From NCBI GenBank assembly GCA_018873225.1, contig JAEILZ010000003.1, forward strand, positions 3,720,001-3,784,000: a stretch of 64,000 nt of DNA, written 5' to 3'. Positions within the stretch are counted from its first letter, which is position 1, and every line of letters starts with the position of its first letter. The position numbers were made by a program, and so were the translations under genes. The DNA comes from [Phialemoniopsis] sp. UDSM-2020 (lineage: Eukaryota; Ascomycota; Sordariomycetes; Thyridiales; Thyridiaceae). Shown piece by piece: positions 1-12,100 of this stretch. Under the pieces are notes generated by a model. That model saw only the letters and a list, made by a program, of their open reading frames with translations. It was not told the DNA's origin and did no database searches.

Positions 1-2916
1 TCTCCCATACCCATCGACGATCCACTTTCTGCCGCAACCATCACGGCATCCTCATCAGATGGTAAGCAGGCCAAATACCCTGTTCGTCCTTTCTCTCAGG
101 GAGACAACCACGCCTTGGAGAATGCTTGGTTGGGCTTCGCATCGCCCGATGCTAGAGCCAGCCATACCCTGGCGCGGACAAGGCGAAACCCGAGCCCGGC
201 TCTGCTCGACAAGGATGCGAGTAGACTCGCAGCACTAGTCGAGCGGTTGGCCCTACAACATAAAGATCTACATGCGGCGCAAGCAGCCCTCGATGGGACG
301 GTGTCCGATTCTGCCGATACCTCGGCGCCCCTGACGCTCGCCCCTTGCTGCCCTGCACTGTTGACGGATGTGCGTAGGGCGCTCGAAAAGGGTTTTTGTC
401 TGCTTGCCCTGAGGCATTGGTCCCATCTCAAGGAGGCCAAGATTGCTCATCAGGTCATGGTACGGATGAAGAACACGTCTGCTTTGCCTCAAGACCGGAC
501 AGGTACGCAACACGACGACTCTGCCGGCGTGCGGATATCGTCCCGCCATGTCGAGTTACCCAACGCGAACGCATCCCACACAGAGTCCGTGCCGCCCACC
601 CAAGAACCAGCCACGTCGGGATCGGGATCGAAAGCCATCGCCGTGCAGATGCCCATCTCGGTACGGCCGCCAGTGTTGGACGACGGAATTTCGGGCAAAC
701 CATTTGTCAGAGTCGGCGATCCCAGTCCCATACAAAGTCCCAGAGTGGGGTCCCTCTCGAAACAACAAAACCTCCCAGCCCCGGCAGGAAGCTCGCCGGT
801 GGACTGTGCCCAGGCGGGAACCTTGGAGCCTCAGAAGGAGACAGATTTGGAACAATCTAGTCATGTGCCTCTGGAAAACAGTCTCGCCGATGACGATCCA
901 GCCAGCGCTGACGTCCCAGTCGGCATTTCCAGGCTGCACATGGTGTCCTTACCTAATCTCCAGATGAAACCAATCTACTGGTCACCCGTGAACGACATCG
1001 CTGTGGTGGTGCGGGCGACTTGGTTTTACAGAGACACTATGGTCCCCGTGGAGGCGCCCATTGCAAATCAACTCGAGGAAGGCTACAGAGAGCTCCGACC
1101 CTGGACTGATACCTGGAATGATGAATTGAGATGTGCTGTTGAAGTTGGGCCTCTCGGAGAAGAAAAAGTGTCTCATCCCCTGTGGCCGATCGATGGTGAA
1201 AAAGCTACAAAGCCCAAGCACATACGCGAGCCGCTCATTGCAAGTGAGCCTCTTTGTGCAGCTCGCTGTTTTCGGGGGGAGGCGGCCGCCGAGGGAGCTG
1301 TCGATCCGGCGCAGGGCACCTCGGACCCGCCATGCGACCGTCTCGTCGAGAAACTATACGCCAACCATCATGTCATTTACCAGGATCAGACGGCGGCTTT
1401 CCTTTTAAAGCCGAGCCTCAGGCCCTCTGCCTACTACTCCCGACGTCCAGTCGCAAAGATGATGAAAGGGATGACGGTGGGCATCCCCGTCGTGCGGGGC
1501 TTCGATAGGAGCGCGTGGGACCGGATCCACGAGAAGAACGAGAGACGGAAGGAGGCTCTGGCCGAGGAGCTGCCGGTAGCGCTGGCTGGCGACGAGTTCG
1601 AGGAAGGCCACGGCCAGATGAACTGCCCCGGTTGTCGGGCCGAAAAGCAGCGAGCGCAGGTTACCGACTTGATACTAGTGGTGCATGGAGTCGGACAAAA
1701 GCTGGCGGAGCGAGTTGAGAGCTTTCACTTCACCCACGCCATCAACGCCTTTCGTCGGGCTGTCAACTTGGAGTTGTCAAGCGAGGCGGTCAGGGCTATC
1801 GTTCGGCCCAACCAGAACGGTATCATGGTCCTTCCTGTTAATTGGAGGCATAATCTGTCCTTCGAGGACGGAGGTCCCATGAGAGAGGAGGACCTGGTCA
1901 ACCGCCCAATGGGTGGCTTTACTCTGAAGGACATCGAGCCCGGCTCCATCCCAGCGGTCCGCAGCATGATTTCCGATGTCATGTTTGACATTCCATTCTA
2001 TATGTCTCACCACAAACCCAAGATGATCCAGGCCATGGTTGCAGAGGCCAACCGTGTGTACCGCTTGTGGTGTCGGAACAACCCCGGGTTTTCCCGCCAA
2101 GGCAGGGTTCACCTTATCGGCCATTCGTTGGGCAGTGCTATGGCCATCGAAGTTTTGTCCAAGCAACCGACTAGCCCGCCGCCCCCCGACTTCGATCGAC
2201 CCTTTGCGCGACCGACTCATTTTGAATTTGATACGAAAAACCTGTTCCTCCTCGGTAGTCCTGCGGGTTTCTTCCTCCTGCTCGAGCGTGGGCGCCTGGT
2301 GCCTCGGCGAGGCCGCCTCAAGCCGGGCGCCGATGCGGCCGACACGGTGGCCAGCAACGTTGTGGGCGAGGCTGGCACCTTTGGGTGTCTTGCTGTGGAT
2401 AACATCTACAATATCCTAGCCAAAGAGGACCCCATTGCTTATCTCCTCAATGGCGCGGTAGACCCGGTGTACTCTTCCAGCCTCAGGACGGCATTCGTGC
2501 CCGCCGCAACTACGGGGTTTTTCCAGTCCATTGGTATGAGTGTGCGTCGTGGTCTCGTCCCTGGGGCTTCTGCTGCCGGTAACCCAGCCGCCCCCAACGT
2601 CATCAAACCTCCCACTGTCCGGCTGCCTTCGCAGCTCGAGCTCGAGGTCCATGACTTCACGCGAGAAGAAATCGCCGAACGCAAAGCCTACCTCCTCAAT
2701 GACAATGGACAGCTAGACTACTACCTTCGGTCCGGAGGCGGGCCTCTGGATGTCCAGTACCTGAATATGCTCAGCGCCCATACAAGCTACTGGACCAACC
2801 AGGATCTCATCCGATTGATTTGTACAGAGGTGGGACGAAAGCCAGGCAAAACCAATACACTCCCCAGCATGAGGGCGGTCAAAGCGGCACGGCGTATCGT
2901 GCCTGGCCACACTTGA
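1..2916 (+). CDS. DDHD-domain phospholipase (PA-PLA1-like), 5' end outside the window
   Basis: A single open frame runs from base 1 to a TGA at 2914-2916 with no internal stop, so the gene starts upstream of the window; the TTG at 115 is not a start because the frame continues in from the edge. The partial protein has about 971 residues. A serine-hydrolase nucleophile elbow, GHSLGS, is encoded at 2119-2136 (Ser codon 2125-2127), preceded by a hydrophobic strand (VHLI). An LILVVHGVGQ segment lies near 1672-1701. The C-terminal part carries the metal-binding-like DDHD region, including NGQLDYYL and LSAHTSYWTNQD. The family comprises intracellular phospholipases A1 acting on phosphatidic acid and related lipids (yeast relative DDL1/YOR022C, animal DDHD1/2). 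The N-terminal half is low-complexity and rich in Pro/Ser. It is convergent with the helicase gene, 256 bp away. Family assignment is strong; substrate is inferred. Confidence 0.9.
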   Translation, partial: SPIPIDDPLSAATITASSSDGKQAKYPVRPFSQGDNHALENAWLGFASPDARASHTLARTRRNPSPALLDKDASRLAALVERLALQHKDLHAAQAALDGTVSDSADTSAPLTLAPCCPALLTDVRRALEKGFCLLALRHWSHLKEAKIAHQVMVRMKNTSALPQDRTGTQHDDSAGVRISSRHVELPNANASHTESVPPTQEPATSGSGSKAIAVQMPISVRPPVLDDGISGKPFVRVGDPSPIQSPRVGSLSKQQNLPAPAGSSPVDCAQAGTLEPQKETDLEQSSHVPLENSLADDDPASADVPVGISRLHMVSLPNLQMKPIYWSPVNDIAVVVRATWFYRDTMVPVEAPIANQLEEGYRELRPWTDTWNDELRCAVEVGPLGEEKVSHPLWPIDGEKATKPKHIREPLIASEPLCAARCFRGEAAAEGAVDPAQGTSDPPCDRLVEKLYANHHVIYQDQTAAFLLKPSLRPSAYYSRRPVAKMMKGMTVGIPVVRGFDRSAWDRIHEKNERRKEALAEELPVALAGDEFEEGHGQMNCPGCRAEKQRAQVTDLILVVHGVGQKLAERVESFHFTHAINAFRRAVNLELSSEAVRAIVRPNQNGIMVLPVNWRHNLSFEDGGPMREEDLVNRPMGGFTLKDIEPGSIPAVRSMISDVMFDIPFYMSHHKPKMIQAMVAEANRVYRLWCRNNPGFSRQGRVHLIGHSLGSAMAIEVLSKQPTSPPPPDFDRPFARPTHFEFDTKNLFLLGSPAGFFLLLERGRLVPRRGRLKPGADAADTVASNVVGEAGTFGCLAVDNIYNILAKEDPIAYLLNGAVDPVYSSSLRTAFVPAATTGFFQSIGMSVRRGLVPGASAAGNPAAPNVIKPPTVRLPSQLELEVHDFTREEIAERKAYLLNDNGQLDYYLRSGGGPLDVQYLNMLSAHTSYWTNQDLIRLICTEVGRKPGKTNTLPSMRAVKAARRIVPGHT

Positions 2917-3172
2917 CGTAGAATATCTGACGAGAAAGCATACTGTTGTGTGGTGAGGTTGTCTCGGATACCTCTCACAAGGTGTGAGGCTGCCTACATA
3001 GATGAGACCTTTGAGCGGGGAGGAAGCGAGTGATATGTCAACATCAGACGCAGCATGTATAGATACCCCGACTTTAGAGCAGTTTTTTTGATATTTGTGC
3101 ATCTCTATGTGGGCAGACTAGTGATTAGCGACTAGATTACCTTGCAAGCTCGAGTACACAGATGCAGACATT

Positions 3173-6151
3173 TTAGACATTGTCCAACTCCATCATTCCG
3201 CTCTCCAGATCGTCGTCATCCATGCCGTAGTCATCGTCATCCATGGCCCTGGAAAGAGGAATGGCCGTGGGTCCTTCCTGAGCCTGCTGCAGCTCCAGAA
3301 TTCTCTCATTATCCGTCTTCTCTTGGTGCTTCCTCAGGTCTTCCGGGCTCCATGTGCTGATGCCTTCCTGATCCTTGGCACGGAAGGGCTGCGCCATATC
3401 CCTCAGGAACTTCTTGGCGCTGCTGATGGCCATGTCAGTACTGAGATTGGTATCAGCATCTGAAAGGGCTTGGTTGATCCATTTTGGAAGCTGCGGGCGC
3501 TTCTTTTGAAACCTCCGGTCGGCCAAAACCATGATACCATAGTCATCCTTGCCACGCAAAACTCGCCCTAGACACTGAGCAGCGTGGCGCATCGCATCAA
3601 AGGACAGGAAATCGTTCTCTCGGATACGATATGTCTCCCGCAAGAACTCCAGACGAGCCTTCAATATACGGGACTCGGTATACTGAAATGGGACGCCGAT
3701 CGACAGCACCGTCCTGCCATACTGATGGTCGAAATCAATACCCTCCGACACTTTGCCACGGGCGACACAAAGCAGAACAGCACCCCGGCCATTGCAGCAG
3801 GCGGTACGGTACGTCTCAAGAGCCAGTGACGTCTCCTGAGCATCCGGTGTTTCGACGAGGATGAGCTTGTACTTCCAGACTTCGTCCAGGATGCCCATGC
3901 CCTGCCACATGCTGATGATTGATTCCATGTAGAGATAGGATGGGAAGAAGACAACCATGCCGTCGGGAGTGATCTTGGCAAACTCGGTCAATAGATTGCC
4001 ATAGTTTCGAACGACGCTCGGCTCGTTGCGAACTTGAAAGCTAGTGGAGATGGATGCCTGGTCGCTGCCTCTTGTTACGATCATGGGCAGGAACGATTTC
4101 CTCGCAAGCGTCATGCTATAGGATTCCTGTACGACTGTAGAGAAGCCAAGCATCTTTGGGTACATCTCTAGCGGAGAGATAGTGCCGGATGTGATGATGA
4201 CAGAGCTGAACCTGTCGAAGACGGGCTTGATAGCGATAGCGGCGTCTAGGCAGGTGAAGTGGAGGACAGGATTAGGAACTTCGGCGGTGTCTGACTCAAA
4301 GGGTTCCAGGATGAGCAGAAATCCTTTCTCGTACGTGGCAACCAGCGTTGCGAAAGTGGCGACTTCTTGGAGCGGCTGATAATCCTCGATATTCGTAAGT
4401 TCCAAAGTCCTGACCAAAGAGGTCAAGCGCTCCGCGCAAAACCTCAGTGGCTTCTTTTCTATGAAGGTGTACTCCTTGAGATGGGCTAAGAATGATGGGG
4501 GCGTTTCCGAGATAACTTGGCGCACTTTCATGCGTGTCTGAGAGAGCGAGAGTAGTGAGCAGAGTGTAGGGTTTAGAACAGTTCAGGCAAAGGATGTCAA
4601 ACCTTCAAGTACTCGATAAACCTCTTGAGGAACGCCACGAAATGGTCTGCTCTTCGGATGTTACCAGGCACTGCTTCGCTGAGGAGGTCATCGGGTAAGA
4701 CTGCGGGCACGTCAGTTCTCGCCGTAACGTTTGCGCCCGGTTGCATGGCGGTACTTACCCGGATTGGCCATGAATGCGTCTTCCTGACGGGTTTCGTCGG
4801 CTTCTCGTAGTCCTTCAACCAGTTTTTGGTACTCGTTCTCGAGCTGTTTCCTGTCCGTGTCCCTCATCTCGTTGATCTTCCGCTCCAGGTTCTGAGCACC
4901 CCTTGTTGCTTTCCTCAGCGAGTCCTCGGTGATGTCGGTACTGAGGGATTCGATGCAGACATTGTCAATGTTATGAGCCTCGTCAAAGACGACGATGCAA
5001 TCCTTGGACAGCTCCTTGGAGACGCGTTCTGCAATCTTGGGATCGAGAAGGTAGTGGTAAGAATAGATAATGACGTTGCAGAATTGCATCTTTAGACATG
5101 GTTAGTAGGATGACCAGCGACGGATTCATTCTTTTGGGTGAGGAAGTCCCACCATCCGCCTAGAAGTGAAGTAGGGGCACTGTTTGTTCTGTTCGCCGTA
5201 ACGTAAGAGACCATCGAGGGTCCAAACTCCGTTGGGTATCAAATTATGCGGCTCTAGTAGATCCAGGTTCTGCACACGACTCGTCAGATCGGGTTTTCGA
5301 AGGGCAAACATCAGAAGAAAGGTTCAGAGTTTCAGTTCCAAGCTTACATCGTGGTAAATGCAGACGTCAACCTCTTCGCCTCTGTCCTTCTTCTCCTTGA
5401 CGAAACCAGCCGTCAGGCTTCGGCACCTTGCGTCAACAACAGCGCCGCTTTTCTCTCGCTTGACCGAAGGATGAAGACAAAGATTCTTGCGACTGGTCAG
5501 GCCAAGACCTCTGAATTCTTCCTCGTGCCCCAGCCTCGATGCCCGAAACTTCATCAGGGCCTTGAGTTCGGCTAGGGCTTTCTCAATCTCTGACATGGTA
5601 CCTGATGAAGGACTTAGACATATCTCTGGGTTAGGTGGGGGGGGGGGATGAGAGCTACTCACGGGAGCAATAGATGAGTTTCCTGTGTTCAGGATAGTAC
5701 TGCTGATAGGCGACAATGAGAGACAGCAAAGAGACTGTCTTTCCGGTGCCCGAGGGCATTTCCAAAACGCAGTGACCGCCTGCATCGAGAGTTTCTGCTC
5801 ATACATTAGCAGAAAGTTATTAGGGGCGAGGGAGCCCTCGAGGGGGCACTGGGCGGCGCATAAGCATACTCTTGAGATCACGCATGTACCTGCAGTGTGA
5901 TGAGATCAGCATTGGCTGGTCAGAATACGAGTATCAGGGAAGCCCAATGGGAGAATAAAAACGCACTCATATTGCTCTACATCACGACGTTAGCGACGCC
6001 AGGACGGCCAGGAATGGCTGGGTATCTTCTCACCTGGATAGATCCTGGGGTAGGGAAAGAGGACCGGCAAGTCCCTGTATTCTGATAAGTACAGGATTTT
6101 CGAGGCTTTACTTTACCATGAAGTGCCCACTCACTCAATATTGAACTCCAT
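3173..6151 (-). CDS. rad3: RAD3/XPD 5'-3' DNA helicase, TFIIH subunit
   Basis: Ten exons, read on the minus strand: 6151-6135, 6074-6034, 5976-5967, 5889-5870, 5794-5663, 5601-5348, 5269-5153, 5089-4759, 4700-4603 and 4537-3173. They join in frame to a 794-residue protein, close to yeast Rad3 (778). All introns are GT-AG and 57-78 bp long. The start [19 protein letters not shown] is the family N-terminus. Walker A GTGKT is at residues 45-49, so the catalytic lysine is K48. The four Fe-S cysteines are C115, C133, C154 and C189, with the spacing of human XPD (116/134/155/190). DEAH is at 233-236, and motif VI appears as [12 protein letters not shown]. The enzyme opens promoter DNA and repair bubbles in nucleotide excision repair and RNA polymerase II initiation. 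The C-terminus is acidic ([11 protein letters not shown]). The reconstruction matches family length and motifs throughout. Confidence 0.96.
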
Positions 6152-9100
6152 CGCGTCGCTAGATTACGAGGCGTGACAGAGGGAAGGCTTGGACGTCACC
6201 GTGGACTGACTGACGAGCATTCCGAGTGGGCGGGCGAAGGGTTCCAATGAAAATTGAACCCAACGCATTGGCCCAGGTCGTGCCTCTCTGTCTGGCAGGG
6301 TAGATGACGACGCTGCAGTTGGCCCTGGAGAAATCGTGTACCTTTTTTTGTCTCCTCCTTTGTCGAAAGCGACCTCACAAAGTCGCCAGTAATGCGTCGT
6401 ACGGGCTGTCGCTGTTGCCTCGCAAGGTGAATAATGAAGAGACGTGATGGATTATGTCATCTCATCTTTTTCGGCGATAAGATAAGCTGACTGGTCCGTG
6501 ATGTCCATACCAGACCAGACGCAGCACAGACGGACACCCAGCAGTGCCAGCACTGACCAGACTGCGTCTGGTCCAGTCTGGATGGACATCATTGATTCCA
6601 TATGGTGTTTTCGTTCTCCCATCGATCCTGCTGACTGATTATTCGATAGCACAATTAAGCCGGATGGATTCGACGCCCCATGTACATGCACTGCACACAG
6701 GTTTCGGGTAGACTATCCAGCGCCTGGCCTCATCATCATCACCGGAGAAAGCTTCGTCTCCCATCCTTCGTACTTTCTTGGCCATCTTCCCCGCCCCTCT
6801 AGGCCTTGCTCGCCTGCTCGCCCCCGGGAGACTCCTTGTGCAAGCCGGTATGCTTGTCACACTAGGCAGTGCTTCCCCAACGGCCATTGGCCGGGTCGTA
6901 TTACGGGCTGGCATTGCAAGATGGTAAGGCGATCTGAGACGGCGCCAACTGCCCCCATGTAGCGTACTTTAATTTACCGAGAGCAAAGTACGTATGTAAG
7001 CACTGTAATTTGAGCAACCTGGCCTGCCTGCCACAGCCTGCCTGGCAAGCACAGGTGACTCGACGCTTGACACTTTGTCCGGAAAGATTTGCGACCCGAG
7101 ACCATGCAAGGAGAGACAACCTAGTCACGACGTATATTGATAAAACAGGTACTTGTACATGCCATACCTAGCTGCCGCAAGAGTCATATCGAACCAAAAA
7201 CCACCAACCCCAGCCCATCAAGCCCGCCCTGATTGGGTGAGCACGCGGTGGCGCGACAGCAGGCATTTGCATCCTTCCTCGGCCTTGCATCAACGAGGAG
7301 AACGCCTTGCCATCCGCATTTGATTTTGGCCAGCTTGACAAGGTATGCAACGGTAGCGGTGATTGTGAAGCAACCTTGTGAAGCAACATACTTAGATTGC
7401 AGTCGTCACAATATACCTACACTCACAGCCCTGGCTGTGGGCAGGACACTCTCTTCCCCGATGCCAGGCAATTTCGCATACAACGGAGTCAATCGATGAA
7501 AGCGTCGACTCCGTACTTGATCCAAGTAAGGGAAGTCTCCTTTGCACTCTTAGAATTAGGGAGAACACCTGTCAAAGTGCTGGATGAGCACTGGCGGCTT
7601 GTATGTCTGCGCACCAATATCAACCTTTCTAACGCGCGGCAGATCAAGCCGAACGCTCGGCTACCAAGTACGCAGTAGATTTTGTGTTACCCCACGGGTT
7701 GGACCATGCGCTCCAGTTGGCAGTTGACTGCTGCCTGGTTCATAAAGTAGATTGAGGCATTGCTCACCAGCAACTGTGGCTTTGGCTTCGGCTTCGGCTC
7801 GTATGTATGTGCATTGCATGCGCGATGATTTGGGGGCCGCTAAGGGTACTCCAATCAATCATCACAATCTACGTGTACTACCCGCCGAGTCGTTGAAGCG
7901 TGGTAATAATGTGAGTGGGTGTCTCTAATGTCTCTCGCACCGGCAGAAGCCTCTTCATCCGGATGGCCAGGTCCACGAACGGGTAGTCTGTCAGATCAAT
8001 AATGAGACGTACGAGGTCACAGGCGACCTACCATTGGGACGAGGTAGTGCAGGGGGCTCTGGTCACTAGCCCGGCGTCGTGGGCTTTTCGGGGCGGTCAT
8101 CCCAAGCTAACATGCCTTTGATCGTACTGAATGGACGAGACGATGCTTGGGAGGAGAAGCGCACGCACCCTATGCATCCCTGGCACGGATGCGGACCGCC
8201 GGGCCAGGAGGTGTGTTGCCAGTTGGTGATGCTCACGACAGGACAGGGCAGGACAGTGGAACGGCGTCATCGGGTTTGGGGCAGACGGGCGGCAGTGCTC
8301 GAAGTGTGCATGTACGCGGCGCCTGTATCCGACCCCCAGCGGAACCTTCAGACAGGTCGGGAATAAAGTGTTTCCTTTGATCTACAACGGGATGACCCAC
8401 TGCAACGGGTTGTCTGGAGCTGCTGCCCAGGCTTGCCAGGAAGCTCCAGCCCTAGAGGGCTGTGCATTGATGTACAGGTACCTACCACCATGTTGACTTA
8501 GCCGATGTTCCGACTTCCAAGAGGGCGGGCGAGACCTTTTATTTTCTTACGGAGTATTCACACCATGGATCCCAGCAAGAAAGCACGCCGGCAGAAACAT
8601 ACTTGGGTCAAGAGGAGATTCTCTAGAGCGTTGTGCGTCCGTGGATCTCTTGAGAGAACGAGCTGATTCGCCACTTCCCCTGGAGCTCTGAGGACGTACT
8701 TTGTAGAGTACTTCACCGGCGCCCGGGCTAAGGATGAAGGGTGGCCCAAGCAGGGACCAAGAGATTGGATGGCATGATCGTTCTTCACCCAAGGTGTCTG
8801 TCTGGCTGCCACACCACACCTGACAAGGGCTCAAGGATACATACGTACTTGTAGAAGAAGTTGGTCCCGACACGAGGACATAGTCCCAAGCCGTACTAGG
8901 TAATAATGAGGGGACCTGGGCGTCGTCTCCAGATGCCACCCTGTGAAAGTACCAAGCTTAATAGTCCCTACGTACTCTCTACCTGTACCTTCTGGAAAAT
9001 CCCACCCACAACTACGGGATGAGGACCCGCTTCCGGTAGGGCCACCTACTCCGTAGAGCTCTGACATCAAGACTGCTCATGGACACAGAGACGACGCGCT

Positions 9101-12100
9101 TCGTAGAGGGCGCATACAGTAGACAGAGAGAGAGGAGAGACGGGGAAAGGGGGAGTGAGGGGGGTGGGAGAGAGTGAGAGAGAGTTAGAATCCGGATCAT
9201 CGTCCTGTCGTAACGACGAAATAAGTGAGGGAGAATCAGTCAGTCACCTTCGGAGAAGAAAGCTCGTGCTTGCAGCGCGCGTTTAACGGCGCGTAATCTG
9301 GTGCGGGATGGAACGACGATCGTTGATTTTCGTGCGGGATAGGGAGCGGGCTGGCGGGTCCCTTGGCTCTGTCTTTTCCTGTAGTCACGACTCTTTTGCT
9401 CCTCCTGGGTTTTGTATTCTCTTGTTTCCGTTTCCCGGCAGTCCTTGGCTTTCCTTGGCTCACTTTAGTATTGGTTCCAAAGGGAAAGCCCCGAAGTCCC
9501 GAGATAAGCTGCTGAGACTAAAACCGCGGCCCTGCCCCTGACCTTCCCATTAGACGAGCTTACCTACCGTGCCTGTAAGTACCTACTTGTGATTTACAGA
9601 ATACATGGCTGTTTGCGTCATTGGCCGGGCGGCTGTGAAACTGGATCGGTCCAGTCTGAGGCTGCTTTAACAGTTTAGAAGCGACGGGGAACCTGTCCGG
9701 CAGTGGGTTTGCCTCTTTACTCTACTTACGGAGTAGTAAGGTAGCAAGTGGGTGTCAGAAAGGTTGACGGCTTTGGATCAATCTCTACCGAAGCTACTAA
9801 CAGACTGAATGAGCCTCGTACGCTTAGACAGTGGGATGATCGTAGGTACTCAGTTAAGAATTGAGGTACATCGAGAAGGAAAACCGTCACCTAAACTGTC
9901 ACCCACTTGGGTAGGTAGTTAATCAAAGCGCGTCTCCTCTCTCAGGAGAAGCGCTAAGTAGTACTTGGACTAACCTTTCCTCATTCTGCTCATTTACGAA
10001 GGCCTTCAACGAGGCCCGATCAATGACTTACGACAATTGCGCTTCTTACTGTTTGCACGGCGGTCCACGAAGTTGAAAGAAGGCCGGCCAAGCCGCCGTA
10101 CTGTTACTCCATAAAGCCTTCATGGCCCCCCAGCCGCAGGCCTTGTCAGCACAGTTGGCGTCTACTCACCCAACCCTGTTGAACTGTGCCCGTACATATG
10201 TACGGTACGTACATACAAGTAGGGTTCCCATGAAATGAGTGACTTCGCACACCGCTCCCCTCGCTCCTCGGAACCGACTACCCTTCACAAATGCTGGGCT
10301 AATTATCCGTCTTTGGACACCAAGTGGAGAACCGGGGGTTCATTGAAAATCAAATCATGGTGTTGAAGCAGAAGTTCATAAAACTGTGTGTGGCTTTGCA
10401 CGGGCAGGCAATCAGGCACGACAGGCCACGGGCCACAGGCCACAGGCCACACTGGATGCCGATCAGTTGATCTTCTACATAGTGGTCAGCGAATATCAAG
10501 GTTAAATTTAGCACGTCCTTTGACCGACTCACAATTGTTGGATCGCCTTTGCAAGCGTACTGACTCCCAATATAGAAGCTCCGTGTGTCTTGTCTTCCCA
10601 AGTCCAGGGCTTCGGTTTAAAATTGTCGTCGGCAATTGCACCGCCCATCACCGATTGTTCCCTGTCAATCCCGGGTGCATGGTTCTCCACGTTGACCTGG
10701 CACACTGTAAATTCTCAGTATTAGCATGTTTCTGACCCTGCCTCGTGGTGGATTCAGAAGAAAAGGCTATCTGTTAGACTATCATGATCCTGAAAGCAAG
10801 ATTGGGTACTTTACGATGTACTCCGTACGATGCTCGACCCGCTCCGACAGGGCTGGAGAGAGGTACTTGTAGATAGCACAAGGCCTGGTAGGTATTGGCA
10901 TCGATAGGGCTGCAGTGGGACAGGTACTTGTGGGCAGAGATGAAGGATCCATGGATGAGAGATTGCATCTCGAATAAGAACTACGGAGTACATCCTACTG
11001 TTTCAGTCCTGTTTCCCGGCGTCGTCTTGCGCCTTGAGCTCGGCTCAGTGAAGGGAGCAACTTGCAAGGATCCAACGACTCTAGGCACCAAAATAAAATA
11101 AGAAGAAGAAAAAACACTACACCTACATACATACATAGGTACTTTATGTATCTACTCCATACAGAGAGACACAGAGGTGAAGATCCCTTATCCATTTTAT
11201 TTCTGCACAAAGTACCCACAAAGTTACCTGTCCCGTCCTTGCAGGCCTTATTAGGTACCAGGTATGCCAGATAGTTAGTTACCTAGCCCTGCCAAACGGT
11301 CATGCCAGGGACTCCCCGGTTTGTCCCCGATTCCGATTCCTCTCGCGCGCTTCTCGCTTCTTTTGCCAACGACCAAATCCCGACTGCCTCTGCATCTGAG
11401 CTAGGTAGGAGAGCAACAATCCAACACTCCAACAGCCCAACAGTCACGCCCGGGGTCGCTCGTCTCTCTGGATGAGCGCGCGCGGCGTTTGCGGGTACTT
11501 ACTTGGCAAGTGATCAATTGCTTGTACTTGTACTTTCTCACAGACGCACAACACAACACACACACACAAGCACATACAGAGTACACTTACACGCTCCCCC
11601 CTCTTCTCCTCTCCCCCGTCACTCGTCTGGATAGACGCATGCTGTTTTCGCCCTTTTTTAACTCCATATGCGACACACCTGACAGAGAGTGTCGCTTATG
11701 ACATGATGGGCCGCGCCGTAGGACTAAGGAGCGAGGTTGCGTTTGATAGGATCTTACATTGGTCGGCACCCAATCCATAGGTTCAGATTAAAAAAAACGT
11801 CTTCGACTACAGTACCTGGCCTAGCTCCCTCCGATTTTAGCTTCTTGTCACAAGTAACCACAAGTAGATAGCCACAGAGCCAAGGCAGGCAGGTAGGCAG
11901 GCATGCAAGACCTTAAGATCTTCTTCTTCTTGACCTCTGCATGCTAGTGCCGGTCCATCTCTATTCTTTTGGACTACGTACGGAGCAGGTAGGTAGGTAT
12001 CCTGTTCTCATGCCACCCCCGGTGTTGCCAGCGACCAACCCAGCCACCCTGTCCAATCTGTTTCGTCAACGGTTATTCGTGCTAGTTATCCATCACCGCC

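Noticed and set aside
5324..5881. A single 185-codon minus-strand frame as one exon
   Set aside because: It contains introns 5 and 6 edges of RAD3 (polypyrimidine and G/C run near 5637-5647); family alignment requires splicing.
8079..8380. Short plus-strand frames in the gene-free interval
   Set aside because: Under 100 codons, overlapping each other in different frames, without motif or splice support.
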